Below are positions 43,090 through 50,944 of a stretch of DNA of 64,000 nucleotides, in pieces. The notes under the pieces were generated by a model. It searched no databases. It was not told the DNA's origin and saw nothing but the letters and a program-made list of their open reading frames with translations. The stretch comes from Gemmiger sp. An194 (GTDB lineage Bacteria > Bacillota > Clostridia > Oscillospirales > Ruminococcaceae), in assembly GCF_002160145.1 (NCBI RefSeq), contig NZ_NFKA01000002.1, forward strand, positions 179,610 through 243,609. Direction: 5' to 3'. Position 1 is the stretch's first letter; each line of letters begins with the position of its first letter. A program made the translations under genes and the position numbers.

Positions 43090-44900
43090 CGCTCTGCCTC
43101 CTTCCCTGTGCCCTCCTCCGGCTGGGTCAGCACCGGAAGATGGATGCGGGCGGTGGTGCCCTCATCCGGCTCGCTGTGGAACTCCAGCCCGTACCCGGGC
43201 CCGTAGGCGAGCTGAATGCGCCGGTGCACGTTGCGCACCCCGATGCCCGAGCCCTTGGCGGGCAACGGGCGGCTCTCGTCCAGCAGGCTGGCCGCCACCT
43301 CCGGCGGCATGCCCAGACCGTTGTCGGTCACATCGATGTAGATGTCCTCCCCTTCCCGCCACAGGCGCACGGTGATGCGGCCGTCGTCGTCCTCGGCGGC
43401 CATGCCGTGATAGATGGCGTTTTCCAGAAGGGGCTGGATGATCAGCTTCAGGCAGTAAAGGCCGGCGGTGTCGGTTTCCCGGATAATTTCAAAGGTGAAT
43501 TTGTTCTTGTAGCGGATGCGCTGGATGGTCATGTAGTAGCCCGCGTGGTCCAGCTCGCTGTCCAGCGGGATGACCCGCTTGCCCCGGCTCAGCGAGATGC
43601 GGAACAGCCGCCCCAGCGCCGTGACCATGCGGATGGAATCCTCGTAGCGGCCGCTTTCGGTGAGCCAGATCACCGAGTCCAGCGTGTTATACAGAAAATG
43701 GGGGTTGATCTGGGACTGCAGCACCTCCAGCTCGCTGCGGCGCTTGTCCTCCTCCTGCTGGATCACATCGTCCATCAGATGCCGCATGGTGGACACCATG
43801 GACCGGATGGAGTGCTCCAGCCGGCGCACCTCGTAGCAGCCCTCCTCGGGCACCTGGGGCATCTCGCCGCCCCTGCCGGTCTGGCGCACCGCCTGCTCCA
43901 AGCGGCGGATGGGCTCGGCGATGTGGGCGGAGAGCCGCCCGTTCACGAACACCAACAGGAAGATGGAAAAGAGCAGCACAGAAGCCGCAAACAGCACGAA
44001 CTGGGCGGTGGTCACCGCCAGACCCTGCACCGGCACCACGCCCACCAGCTTCCAGCCGGTATAGCCCACGGTTTTCACCGTCACCTGCCGCCGCTCCCCC
44101 TGAAAGTTTTCCCAGTGGGTGCCGTCGCTGAGGGCGGCGGCCTCCAGGTTGTTCTCCTGGGCAAGGCCCGCGTAGATCAGCTGCTGGCGGGGATGGTAGA
44201 TCAGCTCGCCGTTTGCGTCCACGATGTAAAGGTAGCCGTCCATACCGATGCTGGCATTGCGGCAGATCTGCTCCACCCCGGAAAAGCTCATGTCCACCAG
44301 AAGCACGCCGCTCTCGCTGGCGCCGCCCCGGGTCAATTCCACCTGACGGCTCAGCGAGATCACCCAATGGTAGCTGCCGTCCGCGGTCTGGAACAGATTC
44401 TGCACGTGAGGGGTGGAAAAGTGCACGTTCTCGATCTGGCCCAGAGCGGTGGAAAACCATTCCTGCCCCGCCGGGTCGGCACTGGTCTTCAGCTCGGAAA
44501 GCGGGGCCGCCGTGACCAGCTGACCCTTGGAGTCAAACACCGCGATGGAAACCAGCGAGTCCCGGTTTTCCTCATACAGCAGCGACAGGCTCTGAGTGGG
44601 AAGGCCCTCGGCCAGATCGGCGTTTTTCAAAAGCCGGTAATACACCGTGTCCGACACCCGCATGATCCGGCGCAGGTGGTTGTCCAGCGAGAGGTTCACC
44701 TGAGCCAGCACCTGCTGGCTGGCCTGCGCCTGCATCTTCTGGTTCACCGCCGAATACCGCAGGGTGATGGAAAGACCGATGAACAGCGCGCCCGCCACCG
44801 CCACTGCCGTGAAGGTGAGCGAGATGACCCGCTGGATGCTCATTCGTTCATAGGAGCGGGAGAACCGGCCCCGCAGCTCCCGAAGCGCCCGAAGCAGCAT
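43086..44900 (-). CDS. Sensor histidine kinase, YesM type
   Basis: 604 residues. Two membrane segments (about 27-48 and 300-320) flank a dCache-like extracellular domain. HAMP follows (about 320-370), then the His_kinase domain with the phospho-accepting His in QINPHFLYNTLDSVIW near 403, and an HATPase domain ending GSGIGVRNVHRRIQ. Partner of the response regulator 24 bases upstream. Confidence 0.92.
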   Translation of the reverse strand: MLLRALRELRGRFSRSYERMSIQRVISLTFTAVAVAGALFIGLSITLRYSAVNQKMQAQASQQVLAQVNLSLDNHLRRIMRVSDTVYYRLLKNADLAEGLPTQSLSLLYEENRDSLVSIAVFDSKGQLVTAAPLSELKTSADPAGQEWFSTALGQIENVHFSTPHVQNLFQTADGSYHWVISLSRQVELTRGGASESGVLLVDMSFSGVEQICRNASIGMDGYLYIVDANGELIYHPRQQLIYAGLAQENNLEAAALSDGTHWENFQGERRQVTVKTVGYTGWKLVGVVPVQGLAVTTAQFVLFAASVLLFSIFLLVFVNGRLSAHIAEPIRRLEQAVRQTGRGGEMPQVPEEGCYEVRRLEHSIRSMVSTMRHLMDDVIQQEEDKRRSELEVLQSQINPHFLYNTLDSVIWLTESGRYEDSIRMVTALGRLFRISLSRGKRVIPLDSELDHAGYYMTIQRIRYKNKFTFEIIRETDTAGLYCLKLIIQPLLENAIYHGMAAEDDDGRITVRLWREGEDIYIDVTDNGLGMPPEVAASLLDESRPLPAKGSGIGVRNVHRRIQLAYGPGYGLEFHSEPDEGTTARIHLPVLTQPEEGTGKEAER

Positions 44901-44924
44901 AGGCTGCCCCCCTTTTCGTTGAAA

Positions 44925-46523
44925 TTACTGCCCCTGCTGGCCCGCGGCCCGGTATTTGGAGGGGCTGGTGCCGAAGTACCGCTTGAACACGTAGCTGAAA
45001 TAGTTCGGGTCCAGATAACCGGTCTGTTCGGCGATCAGATAGGTTTTTTCCTCACTGGTGCGCAGCCGCTCGGCGGCGGCCTCCATGCGCACCTTGGTCA
45101 CATAGGCGGTGAAGCTCATGCCGGTCTCCCGCTTGAACATGGTGGAGAAGTAGGCCGGGGAAAGATGCAGATGGTCGCAGAGCATTTCCACCGAGAGGTC
45201 GCTGTTGGAAAAGTTCTCGGCGATGAATTCCCGGGCCTTGTCCACCGTGCGGGCGGCGGCGTAGCTGCGCTGGCGGCGCAGCAGCTCCTGCAGGTGCAGG
45301 CAGCGCTCCTCCACCCAGCTGCCCAGCTGCTCCGGGCCGCTGAAATCCGAGATGCGCACCGCGCCGGTGAAGCCCGGGCCGAACACCTCCTCCTGGGGGA
45401 TCTCCGCCTCCCGGGCCAGCCGCATCAGGCAGGCCACCAGCTCCAGAAAGAAGCACTGCATCTGGCTCATGGAGCTGTCGCTCTTTGCCTGGCTCAGCCA
45501 GCCCTGGGTGAACCGGCGCACCTTTTCCGGGGTGCCCAGCTTCACCGCGTTCACCAGCTGGCGCTCGGCCGCTGCGTCGAAGGGCAGTGCCGCCGCGCCC
45601 CGGGGCTCCAGATCCCCGATGTACAGGGTTCTCCCCGGCCCCAGAATGGACCGGTAGTCCAGCGCGCTTTTGGCCCCCTGAACCGACGCGGCCAGCTGGC
45701 CCGGCGTCTCCACCGCCAGGCCCACGCCCACAGTGAGCCGCAGCCCCAGCAGAGTCTCGGCCAGAGCGCGCACCCGCTCCAGCTCCCGCAGCAGGTCATA
45801 CACCGCGGCCTCGCCCTCAAAGGCGGCGATCACCGCCAGGTCATCGTCGTACAGACACCAGTGCAGCTGGCAGCCGGGCAGCTCGGTATTTTCCACAAAG
45901 AAATTCTGCAGCGACAGCAGGATCAGCTCGTCCGGGTCGTCGCCCAGATTGCTCACATGCACCCGGGCCGCCGCCCAGCTTTTGCCGGAAAGCTCGATCT
46001 CATAGCGGGCGGCACGCTCCATGATCTGGCCGGGCTTCAACTGACCGCCCAGCAGCCGGGTGTAGAACAGCCCGCGCAGCACCGGCAGGTTTTCCTCGTA
46101 GCTGCGGCGCAGCTTTTCCATGTCCTGACGGCGCACCCGCTCCTCGTCCATATCCCGCTTCAGGCGCACCAGCACATCGCTCAGCTCCACCGAGGTGATG
46201 GGCTTGAGCAGGTATTCAAACACATTCATGCCGATGGCCTGCCGGGCATAGTCGAACTCGTCGAAGCCGGAAAAGATCACCAGCCGCGCCGCGGGCAGCT
46301 GCTGCTTCAGGCGGCGGCAGAGGGTGAGGCCGTCCATAAAGGGCATTTTGATGTCGGTGAGCACCACGTCCGGCCGCAGCTGCTCGGCCAGCTCCAATGC
46401 GTCCTGGCCGTTGGCGGCCTCCCCGGCCAGCACAAAGCCCATCGCCGCCCAGTCGATGCGGCGGCGGATGCCCGCCCGCAGCTCTTCCTCGTCATCCACC
46501 AAAAGGATGCGGTATCCGTCCAT
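44925..46523 (-). CDS. Response regulator, YesN type with AraC-like DNA-binding domain
   Basis: 532 residues. Receiver domain 1-120 with phospho-acceptor Asp57 in DVVLTDIKMPFMDG. The middle part (about 170-410) is a long linker of the YesN class. The C-terminal AraC HTH pair (about 425-525) contains CDHLHLSPAYFSTMFKRETGMSF. Probably activates the nearby sugar importer and/or gal genes in response to the kinase. A MITE-derived end lies just upstream of its promoter. Confidence 0.92.
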   Translation of the reverse strand: MDGYRILLVDDEEELRAGIRRRIDWAAMGFVLAGEAANGQDALELAEQLRPDVVLTDIKMPFMDGLTLCRRLKQQLPAARLVIFSGFDEFDYARQAIGMNVFEYLLKPITSVELSDVLVRLKRDMDEERVRRQDMEKLRRSYEENLPVLRGLFYTRLLGGQLKPGQIMERAARYEIELSGKSWAAARVHVSNLGDDPDELILLSLQNFFVENTELPGCQLHWCLYDDDLAVIAAFEGEAAVYDLLRELERVRALAETLLGLRLTVGVGLAVETPGQLAASVQGAKSALDYRSILGPGRTLYIGDLEPRGAAALPFDAAAERQLVNAVKLGTPEKVRRFTQGWLSQAKSDSSMSQMQCFFLELVACLMRLAREAEIPQEEVFGPGFTGAVRISDFSGPEQLGSWVEERCLHLQELLRRQRSYAAARTVDKAREFIAENFSNSDLSVEMLCDHLHLSPAYFSTMFKRETGMSFTAYVTKVRMEAAAERLRTSEEKTYLIAEQTGYLDPNYFSYVFKRYFGTSPSKYRAAGQQGQ

Positions 46524-46552
46524 TTTCTTTCCTCCAGAGATTGTTTCTCTTG

Positions 46553-46589
46553 CTCAGGGCGTCACCCGAAATTGTGCGGTGCCGCCTTA
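46553..46589 (-). mobile_element. Partial MITE end (solo inverted repeat)
   Basis: About 37 bases matching one end of the MITE (GAAATTGTGCGGTGCCGCCTTA and adjoining interior) upstream of the response-regulator gene; the other end is missing. Confidence 0.65.
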
Positions 46590-46593
46590 GAAC

Positions 46594-46599
46594 AGTATA
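46594..46599 (-). promoter_or_regulatory. Extended -10 of the response-regulator operon
   Basis: TGATATACT on the minus strand with a weak -35, directly beside the solo MITE end. Confidence 0.35.
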
Positions 46600-46639
46600 T
46601 CATATTTGGCAGGATCTGGCTGCCCTTCCATTATAAACG

Positions 46640-46682
46640 GAAAAAGGGCGGCCGCCCGTTTTACCGGACAGCCGCCCCTTTC
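46640..46682 (-). terminator. Terminator of the mgl operon
   Basis: AAGGGGCGGCTGTCCG pairs with CGGGCGGCCGCCCTT, then TTTTT on the minus strand, 40 bases after mglC. Confidence 0.8.
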
Positions 46683-46723
46683 CTGCCGGGTCGGAGCGGC
46701 CCGGCGGTGTGTGCACAAAAGGA

Positions 46724-47782
46724 TTATTTCTTGACCAGATATTTCCGCATATCCAGTGCGCAGGCGAACAGGATGATGCCGCCCTTGATGGCGTACTGCA
46801 GGTTCTGGTCCATGCCCACCAGCGGCAGAGCCACGAAGATCAGGCGCAGCATGATAACGCCGATCACGATGCCGCTGATCTTACCGATGCCGCCTACGAA
46901 GGATACGCCGCCGATGACGCAGGCCGCGATGGCGTCCAGCTCGTAGTTCACGCCGGTGTTGGCAGTGTTGGAAGCGATACGGGCGGACTCAACGAAGCCG
47001 GCCCAGCCGTACATGGCGCCCGCCAGGGCGAATACGGCGATGGTGGTGGCGAATACGTTTACGCCGGAAACGCGGGCGGCCTCTTCGTTGGCGCCCAGAG
47101 CGAACATGTTCTTACCGAAGGTGGTCTTGTTCCAGATGAACCACATGAGGATGGTGAGCAGCACCGCGTAGATCACGTAGTTGGGGATCTGGATGTTGCC
47201 GAAGCTCAACAGCGGGGGGTTGCCCACAACGAAGTTGCGGTACTCGGCGGACAGACCGGAGATGGCCATGCCCTTGTTGTTGCCCTGCTGGACGTACAGC
47301 AGCAGGATGGTGTAGAGGATCAGCTGGGTAGCCAGGGTAACGATGAAGGGATGCAGCTTGAACTTGGCCACGAAGAAGCCGTTGAAGGCGCCGATGGCCG
47401 CACCGATGGCCACAACGATCAGGATGACCAGGGGGATGGGCAGGGTACCGATGTTGGGCCACATCTTATTGGCCGCGTCGGTGGCCTGCAGCAGGGAGGC
47501 CGCCACACAGGCGGTGATGCCTACCGCACGGCCGGCGGACAGGTCGGTACCGGTGAGCACGATGCATCCGGCGATGCCCAGCGCAACGGGCAGATACGCC
47601 GCCGTCAGAGACAGCAGGTTGATCAGCGAGTTGGGAGCCAGGAAGGAAGGCTGGGTCACGGCCACGTATGCGGCCACCAGCAGCATGATGATGATGAGGG
47701 CGTTGTTCAAAAGCGCGTTGCCCACCTGCTTGGGGGTGATGGACTTTGTTTTCAGCGCAAGTTCCTTGGTGGAATTACTCAT
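46724..47782 (-). CDS. mglC: Sugar ABC transporter permease (MglC-like)
   Basis: 352 residues, about ten membrane segments. Typical BPD_transp_2 family: FLAPNSLINLLSLTAAYLPVALGIAGCIVLTGTDLSAG is the N-terminal signature region, and ALGANEEAARVSGVNV the cytoplasmic coupling loop. Forms the channel with MglA and MglB. Galactose or methyl-galactoside specificity is inferred from context and homology. Confidence 0.92.
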   Translation of the reverse strand: MSNSTKELALKTKSITPKQVGNALLNNALIIIMLLVAAYVAVTQPSFLAPNSLINLLSLTAAYLPVALGIAGCIVLTGTDLSAGRAVGITACVAASLLQATDAANKMWPNIGTLPIPLVILIVVAIGAAIGAFNGFFVAKFKLHPFIVTLATQLILYTILLLYVQQGNNKGMAISGLSAEYRNFVVGNPPLLSFGNIQIPNYVIYAVLLTILMWFIWNKTTFGKNMFALGANEEAARVSGVNVFATTIAVFALAGAMYGWAGFVESARIASNTANTGVNYELDAIAACVIGGVSFVGGIGKISGIVIGVIMLRLIFVALPLVGMDQNLQYAIKGGIILFACALDMRKYLVKK

Positions 47783-47799
47783 GGGTCGGTTCCTCCTCT

Positions 47800-49299
47800 T
47801 TACACATACTTGGCAGCCAGGGTCAGGATCTCTTCCTGAGTGGTGGTGCGGGCGTCCACCTCACCGGCTACCTGCCCGCCGGACATGACCAGAATCCGGT
47901 CGCACACGCCCAGAAGTTCGGGCATTTCCGACGAGACCATGATAACGCCCTTGCCCTCGTTGGCAAGATCGATGATCAGCTGATAGATCTCGTATTTCGC
48001 GCCCACGTCGATGCCGCGGGTGGGCTCGTCCAGCAGCAGGATCTCGGGCTTGGTGAGCAGCCACCGCCCCAGAATGACCTTCTGCTGGTTGCCGCCGGAC
48101 AGCGAGCGGATCTGCGTGTGCTGGCTGGGGGTCTTGATGTGCATCGCCTGGATGGCCCAGTCGGTGTTGTCCTTCATCTTTTTGTCGTTTAAGTAGAAGC
48201 CGCCCACAAGATAATCCTTCAGGCTGGAGATCACGGTGTTTTCCTTGATGTCCCGGATGCCGAAGATACCGGTGGCCCGCCGCTCCTCGGTGAGCAGTGC
48301 GAAGCCGTTTTTGATGGCCTCCTTGGGGGTACGGTTGCGGATGGGCTTGCCGTGCAGGGTGATGGTGCCGCCCTCACGGGTCATGGCGCCGAACAGGTTC
48401 TCCAGCACCTCGGTGCGGCCGGAGCCGTCCAGACCGGCGATGCCCAGAATCTCGCCCTTGCGCAGCTGGAAGGTGGCGTCCTTCAGGCGGGTGTATTTGC
48501 CCGAAATGTGCTGCACATCCAGGATCACGTCGCCGGGCTTGTTGGTCTTCTCGGGGAAGCGGTTGGTCAGCTCGCGGCCCACCATCAGGCGGATGATCTC
48601 GTCCATGGTCAGCTCCTTGGCGGGGCGGGTCGCCACCCACTGACCATCCCGCATGATGGTCACGTCGTCGCTGATGCGCAGGATCTCCTCCATCTTATGG
48701 GAGATATAGATGATGCCGCAGCCCTTGTCCCGCAGCATGTTGATGATGCGGAACAGATGCTCCACTTCGGTTTCGGTCAGCGAAGAGGTGGGCTCGTCGA
48801 ACACGATGATCTTGGAGTTGTAGGAAACCGCCTTGGCGATCTCCACCATCTGCCGCTGGGAAACCGGCAGGGTGGACATGATGGCCTTGGGGTTGACCGT
48901 GACCTCCAGGGTATCGAAGATCTTTTTGGTCTCCTTTGCCATGATGCTCTCGCTCACCATGATGCCGCCTACCTTGGGGTAGCGGCCCAGCCACAGGTTA
49001 TCCTGCACGCTGCGGGTCAGCGCCTGGTTCAGCTCCTGGTGCACCATGGCCACGCCGTTTTCCAGCGCGTCCTTGGAGCTCTTGAAGTCCACATCCTTGC
49101 CATCCAGCTTGATGGTGCCCGCATCCCGGTGATAGATACCGAATAGGCATTTCATCAGGGTGGATTTGCCCGCGCCGTTCTCGCCCATCAGGGCATGTAC
49201 GGTGCCGGGGCGGACGGTCAGGTCCACGTTATCCAGCGCCTTTACGCCGGGGAATTCCTTGCAGATGCTGCGCATCTCCAGCAGGGCCGGCTTGTCCAT
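47800..49299 (-). CDS. mglA: Sugar ABC transporter ATP-binding protein (MglA-like, two NBDs)
   Basis: 499 residues. First NBD has Walker [10 protein letters not shown] at 39-47, signature [14 protein letters not shown] and Walker [12 protein letters not shown]. The second has the typical degenerate loop GLDGSGRTE, then [15 protein letters not shown] and [14 protein letters not shown]. The ATG at 49299 follows AGGAGG. Lies between mglB and mglC. Confidence 0.95.
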   Translation of the reverse strand: MDKPALLEMRSICKEFPGVKALDNVDLTVRPGTVHALMGENGAGKSTLMKCLFGIYHRDAGTIKLDGKDVDFKSSKDALENGVAMVHQELNQALTRSVQDNLWLGRYPKVGGIMVSESIMAKETKKIFDTLEVTVNPKAIMSTLPVSQRQMVEIAKAVSYNSKIIVFDEPTSSLTETEVEHLFRIINMLRDKGCGIIYISHKMEEILRISDDVTIMRDGQWVATRPAKELTMDEIIRLMVGRELTNRFPEKTNKPGDVILDVQHISGKYTRLKDATFQLRKGEILGIAGLDGSGRTEVLENLFGAMTREGGTITLHGKPIRNRTPKEAIKNGFALLTEERRATGIFGIRDIKENTVISSLKDYLVGGFYLNDKKMKDNTDWAIQAMHIKTPSQHTQIRSLSGGNQQKVILGRWLLTKPEILLLDEPTRGIDVGAKYEIYQLIIDLANEGKGVIMVSSEMPELLGVCDRILVMSGGQVAGEVDARTTTQEEILTLAAKYV

Positions 49300-49327
49300 A
49301 ATTTTCCTCCTCTCGCGGTCGCAAACC

Positions 49328-49416
49328 ACCGTTTCGGCCACAGCCCGCCTTCCGGGCCGCGCCCGAAGCGGTGGTTTTGTCAGGGCGAAGCGGGGCTGCC
49401 GCCTGGCAGCCCCGCC
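49328..49416 (-). other. Two intercistronic stem-loops between mglB and mglA
   Basis: One pairs CCACCGTTTCGG with CCGAAGCGGTGG (49328-49374, one G-T pair); the other pairs GCGGGGCTGCC with GGCAGCCCCGC (49390-49415). Neither has a T-run on the minus strand. Such hairpins after a binding-protein gene commonly protect its mRNA and allow more binding protein than ATPase. Confidence 0.65.
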
Positions 49417-49455
49417 TTGCCGGTCAGGTTTCAGGCACAAAGGATCCGGGAGAAA

Positions 49456-50622
49456 TTAGTCCTCGGAGGTGCCGTCGTACATCTGGTAGGGAACGCGGAT
49501 CTTATCCACGTCGGAGTCCACCACGAACTGGTCGGTGTTGGCCATCAGGTCAGCGCCGTCCTGTACGTTCTTGACCAGGGTGTTGATGGTGGTGGCCATG
49601 CCCACGGCGTCCTGCTTGATGGAACCGGTCATGTTGCCGGCCTTGATCAGAGCCTTGGCGGAGTCGGTGGCGTCCACGCCGAATACGGGGATGATGGTGG
49701 TGCCTTCGCCGTTGTTGTAGCCAACGTTCTGCAGAGCGGAGATAGCGCCCTCGGCCATGCCGTCGTTGTTGCAGATGATCAGCTCAACCATGTTGTTGTT
49801 GCCTTCGTTGTAGGAGCCCAGCAGAGAAACCATGTAGTCGTTGGCAGCCTGGGCGCTCCACTTACCGGCGGTATCAACCAGGTACTTGGTGGTGGCGTTG
49901 GCGTCGTAGTAAGCCAGCTCGGGCTTGCCGCCTTCGGTCAGCAGCTTGTTGGCGTCTTCCACAGCGTACTGGGTGCGGGCCTCGGCCTCAGCGTTGCCCT
50001 CCTGGCCCTTGAACAGAACGTAGGAGATGGTGCCGTCGCCGTTCAGGTCAACTGCGTCGTAGTTGGCCAGCAGGTACTCACCGATCATCTCGCCCTGCAT
50101 GTGGCCGGCGTCGGGAGCGTTGGTGCCAACAAAGGCGCACTTCTCATAGCTGTTGATCACTTCGTTGTCGGCAACCTCGCGGTTGAAGAAGATCACGGGG
50201 ATGTCCGCAGCGCGGGCAGCTTCCACGATGTCCTTGGCGGGGTCGGAGGTGGAGGTCTCCACGATGTTCACGATCAGCAGGTCGGAACCGGCGGTGATAG
50301 CGGTCTTAACCTGGTCGGTCTGGGTGGGCTGGCTGCCGGCGGCATCCCAGTTCTTGGGCTCGATGCCCATGGCCTTCAGCTGCTCGTCCATGGCGGCGCG
50401 CACGCTGGAGATGTAGATATCGGAGAAGTCATAGTAGAATACATCCACCTGCAGGTCGCTGGTGGCGGTGGCAGTGCCGCCCTCGGTGGAGGTGGCGGTG
50501 GAAGTGCCGCCGGAGGTTGCGGTGGAAGCGGTGGAAGCGGTGGAAGCGGGAGCGCCGCCACAGCCGGCCAGCATACCAATGGCCATTACGGAAGCCAGCA
50601 GCAGCGCGAGTTTCTTTTTCAT
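49456..50622 (-). CDS. mglB: Galactose-type sugar-binding lipoprotein (MglB-like)
   Basis: 388 residues. Signal peptide with lipobox LAGC near residue 20, a Ser/Thr/Gly-rich linker (21-55), then a binding fold: VDVFYYDFSDIYI, LLIVNIVETST, IPVIFFNREVAD, ELIICNNDGMAEGAI and IPVFGVDATDSAK. First gene of mglB-mglA-mglC; AGGAGG precedes the ATG. The roughly 230-base region upstream has no consensus promoter, which suits positive control by the nearby two-component system. Confidence 0.93.
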   Translation of the reverse strand: MKKKLALLLASVMAIGMLAGCGGAPASTASTASTATSGGTSTATSTEGGTATATSDLQVDVFYYDFSDIYISSVRAAMDEQLKAMGIEPKNWDAAGSQPTQTDQVKTAITAGSDLLIVNIVETSTSDPAKDIVEAARAADIPVIFFNREVADNEVINSYEKCAFVGTNAPDAGHMQGEMIGEYLLANYDAVDLNGDGTISYVLFKGQEGNAEAEARTQYAVEDANKLLTEGGKPELAYYDANATTKYLVDTAGKWSAQAANDYMVSLLGSYNEGNNNMVELIICNNDGMAEGAISALQNVGYNNGEGTTIIPVFGVDATDSAKALIKAGNMTGSIKQDAVGMATTINTLVKNVQDGADLMANTDQFVVDSDVDKIRVPYQMYDGTSED

Positions 50623-50849
50623 TTTCGTTTTCCTCCTGTGATTGGATTCGGTTCTTGTGCCGTACATTTTCGCATCCCTCAGGATGCTTTCTCTGTGGTA
50701 AATTTTACCGCCTTTGGGGCGCAAAAACGATAGAAAAATCTTCTGTCTTATATCAAAAAGATTCTCTTTTCTCGCAAAAGTTTTTTCTGTTTTTTAATAT
50801 TTTTATCAATTTCGCCAATGCACTCCCCTGATTTTTTGCATTTCGTGCA
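50623..50849 (-). promoter_or_regulatory. Upstream region of the mgl operon
   Basis: A+T-rich, no gene. Weak candidates only: TTGATA at a distance from TAAAAT/CTATCG-like -10s, and TTGCGA near GATATA. The absence of a clear promoter is noted as consistent with an activator. Confidence 0.35.
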
Positions 50850-50892
50850 AAAAAAGCCCCGCTTCGTGCAGTTTTGCACAAAACAGGGCTTG
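50850..50892 (-). terminator. Terminator of the YhgE/Pip gene
   Basis: Minus strand AGCCCTGTTTTGTGCA pairs imperfectly with TGCACGAAGCGGGGCT, then T7. It separates the gene from mglB. Confidence 0.7.
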
Positions 50893-50944
50893 GAACCGGC
50901 AAACGCCGGCTAAGGGGAGCGGGAGAAGATTTTTGATACCCGGG

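Noticed and set aside
43140..46946. Plus-strand open frame of nearly 1,270 codons
   Set aside because: Lies wholly antisense to the kinase, regulator and flanking genes, which have clear domains; an artefact of high G+C.
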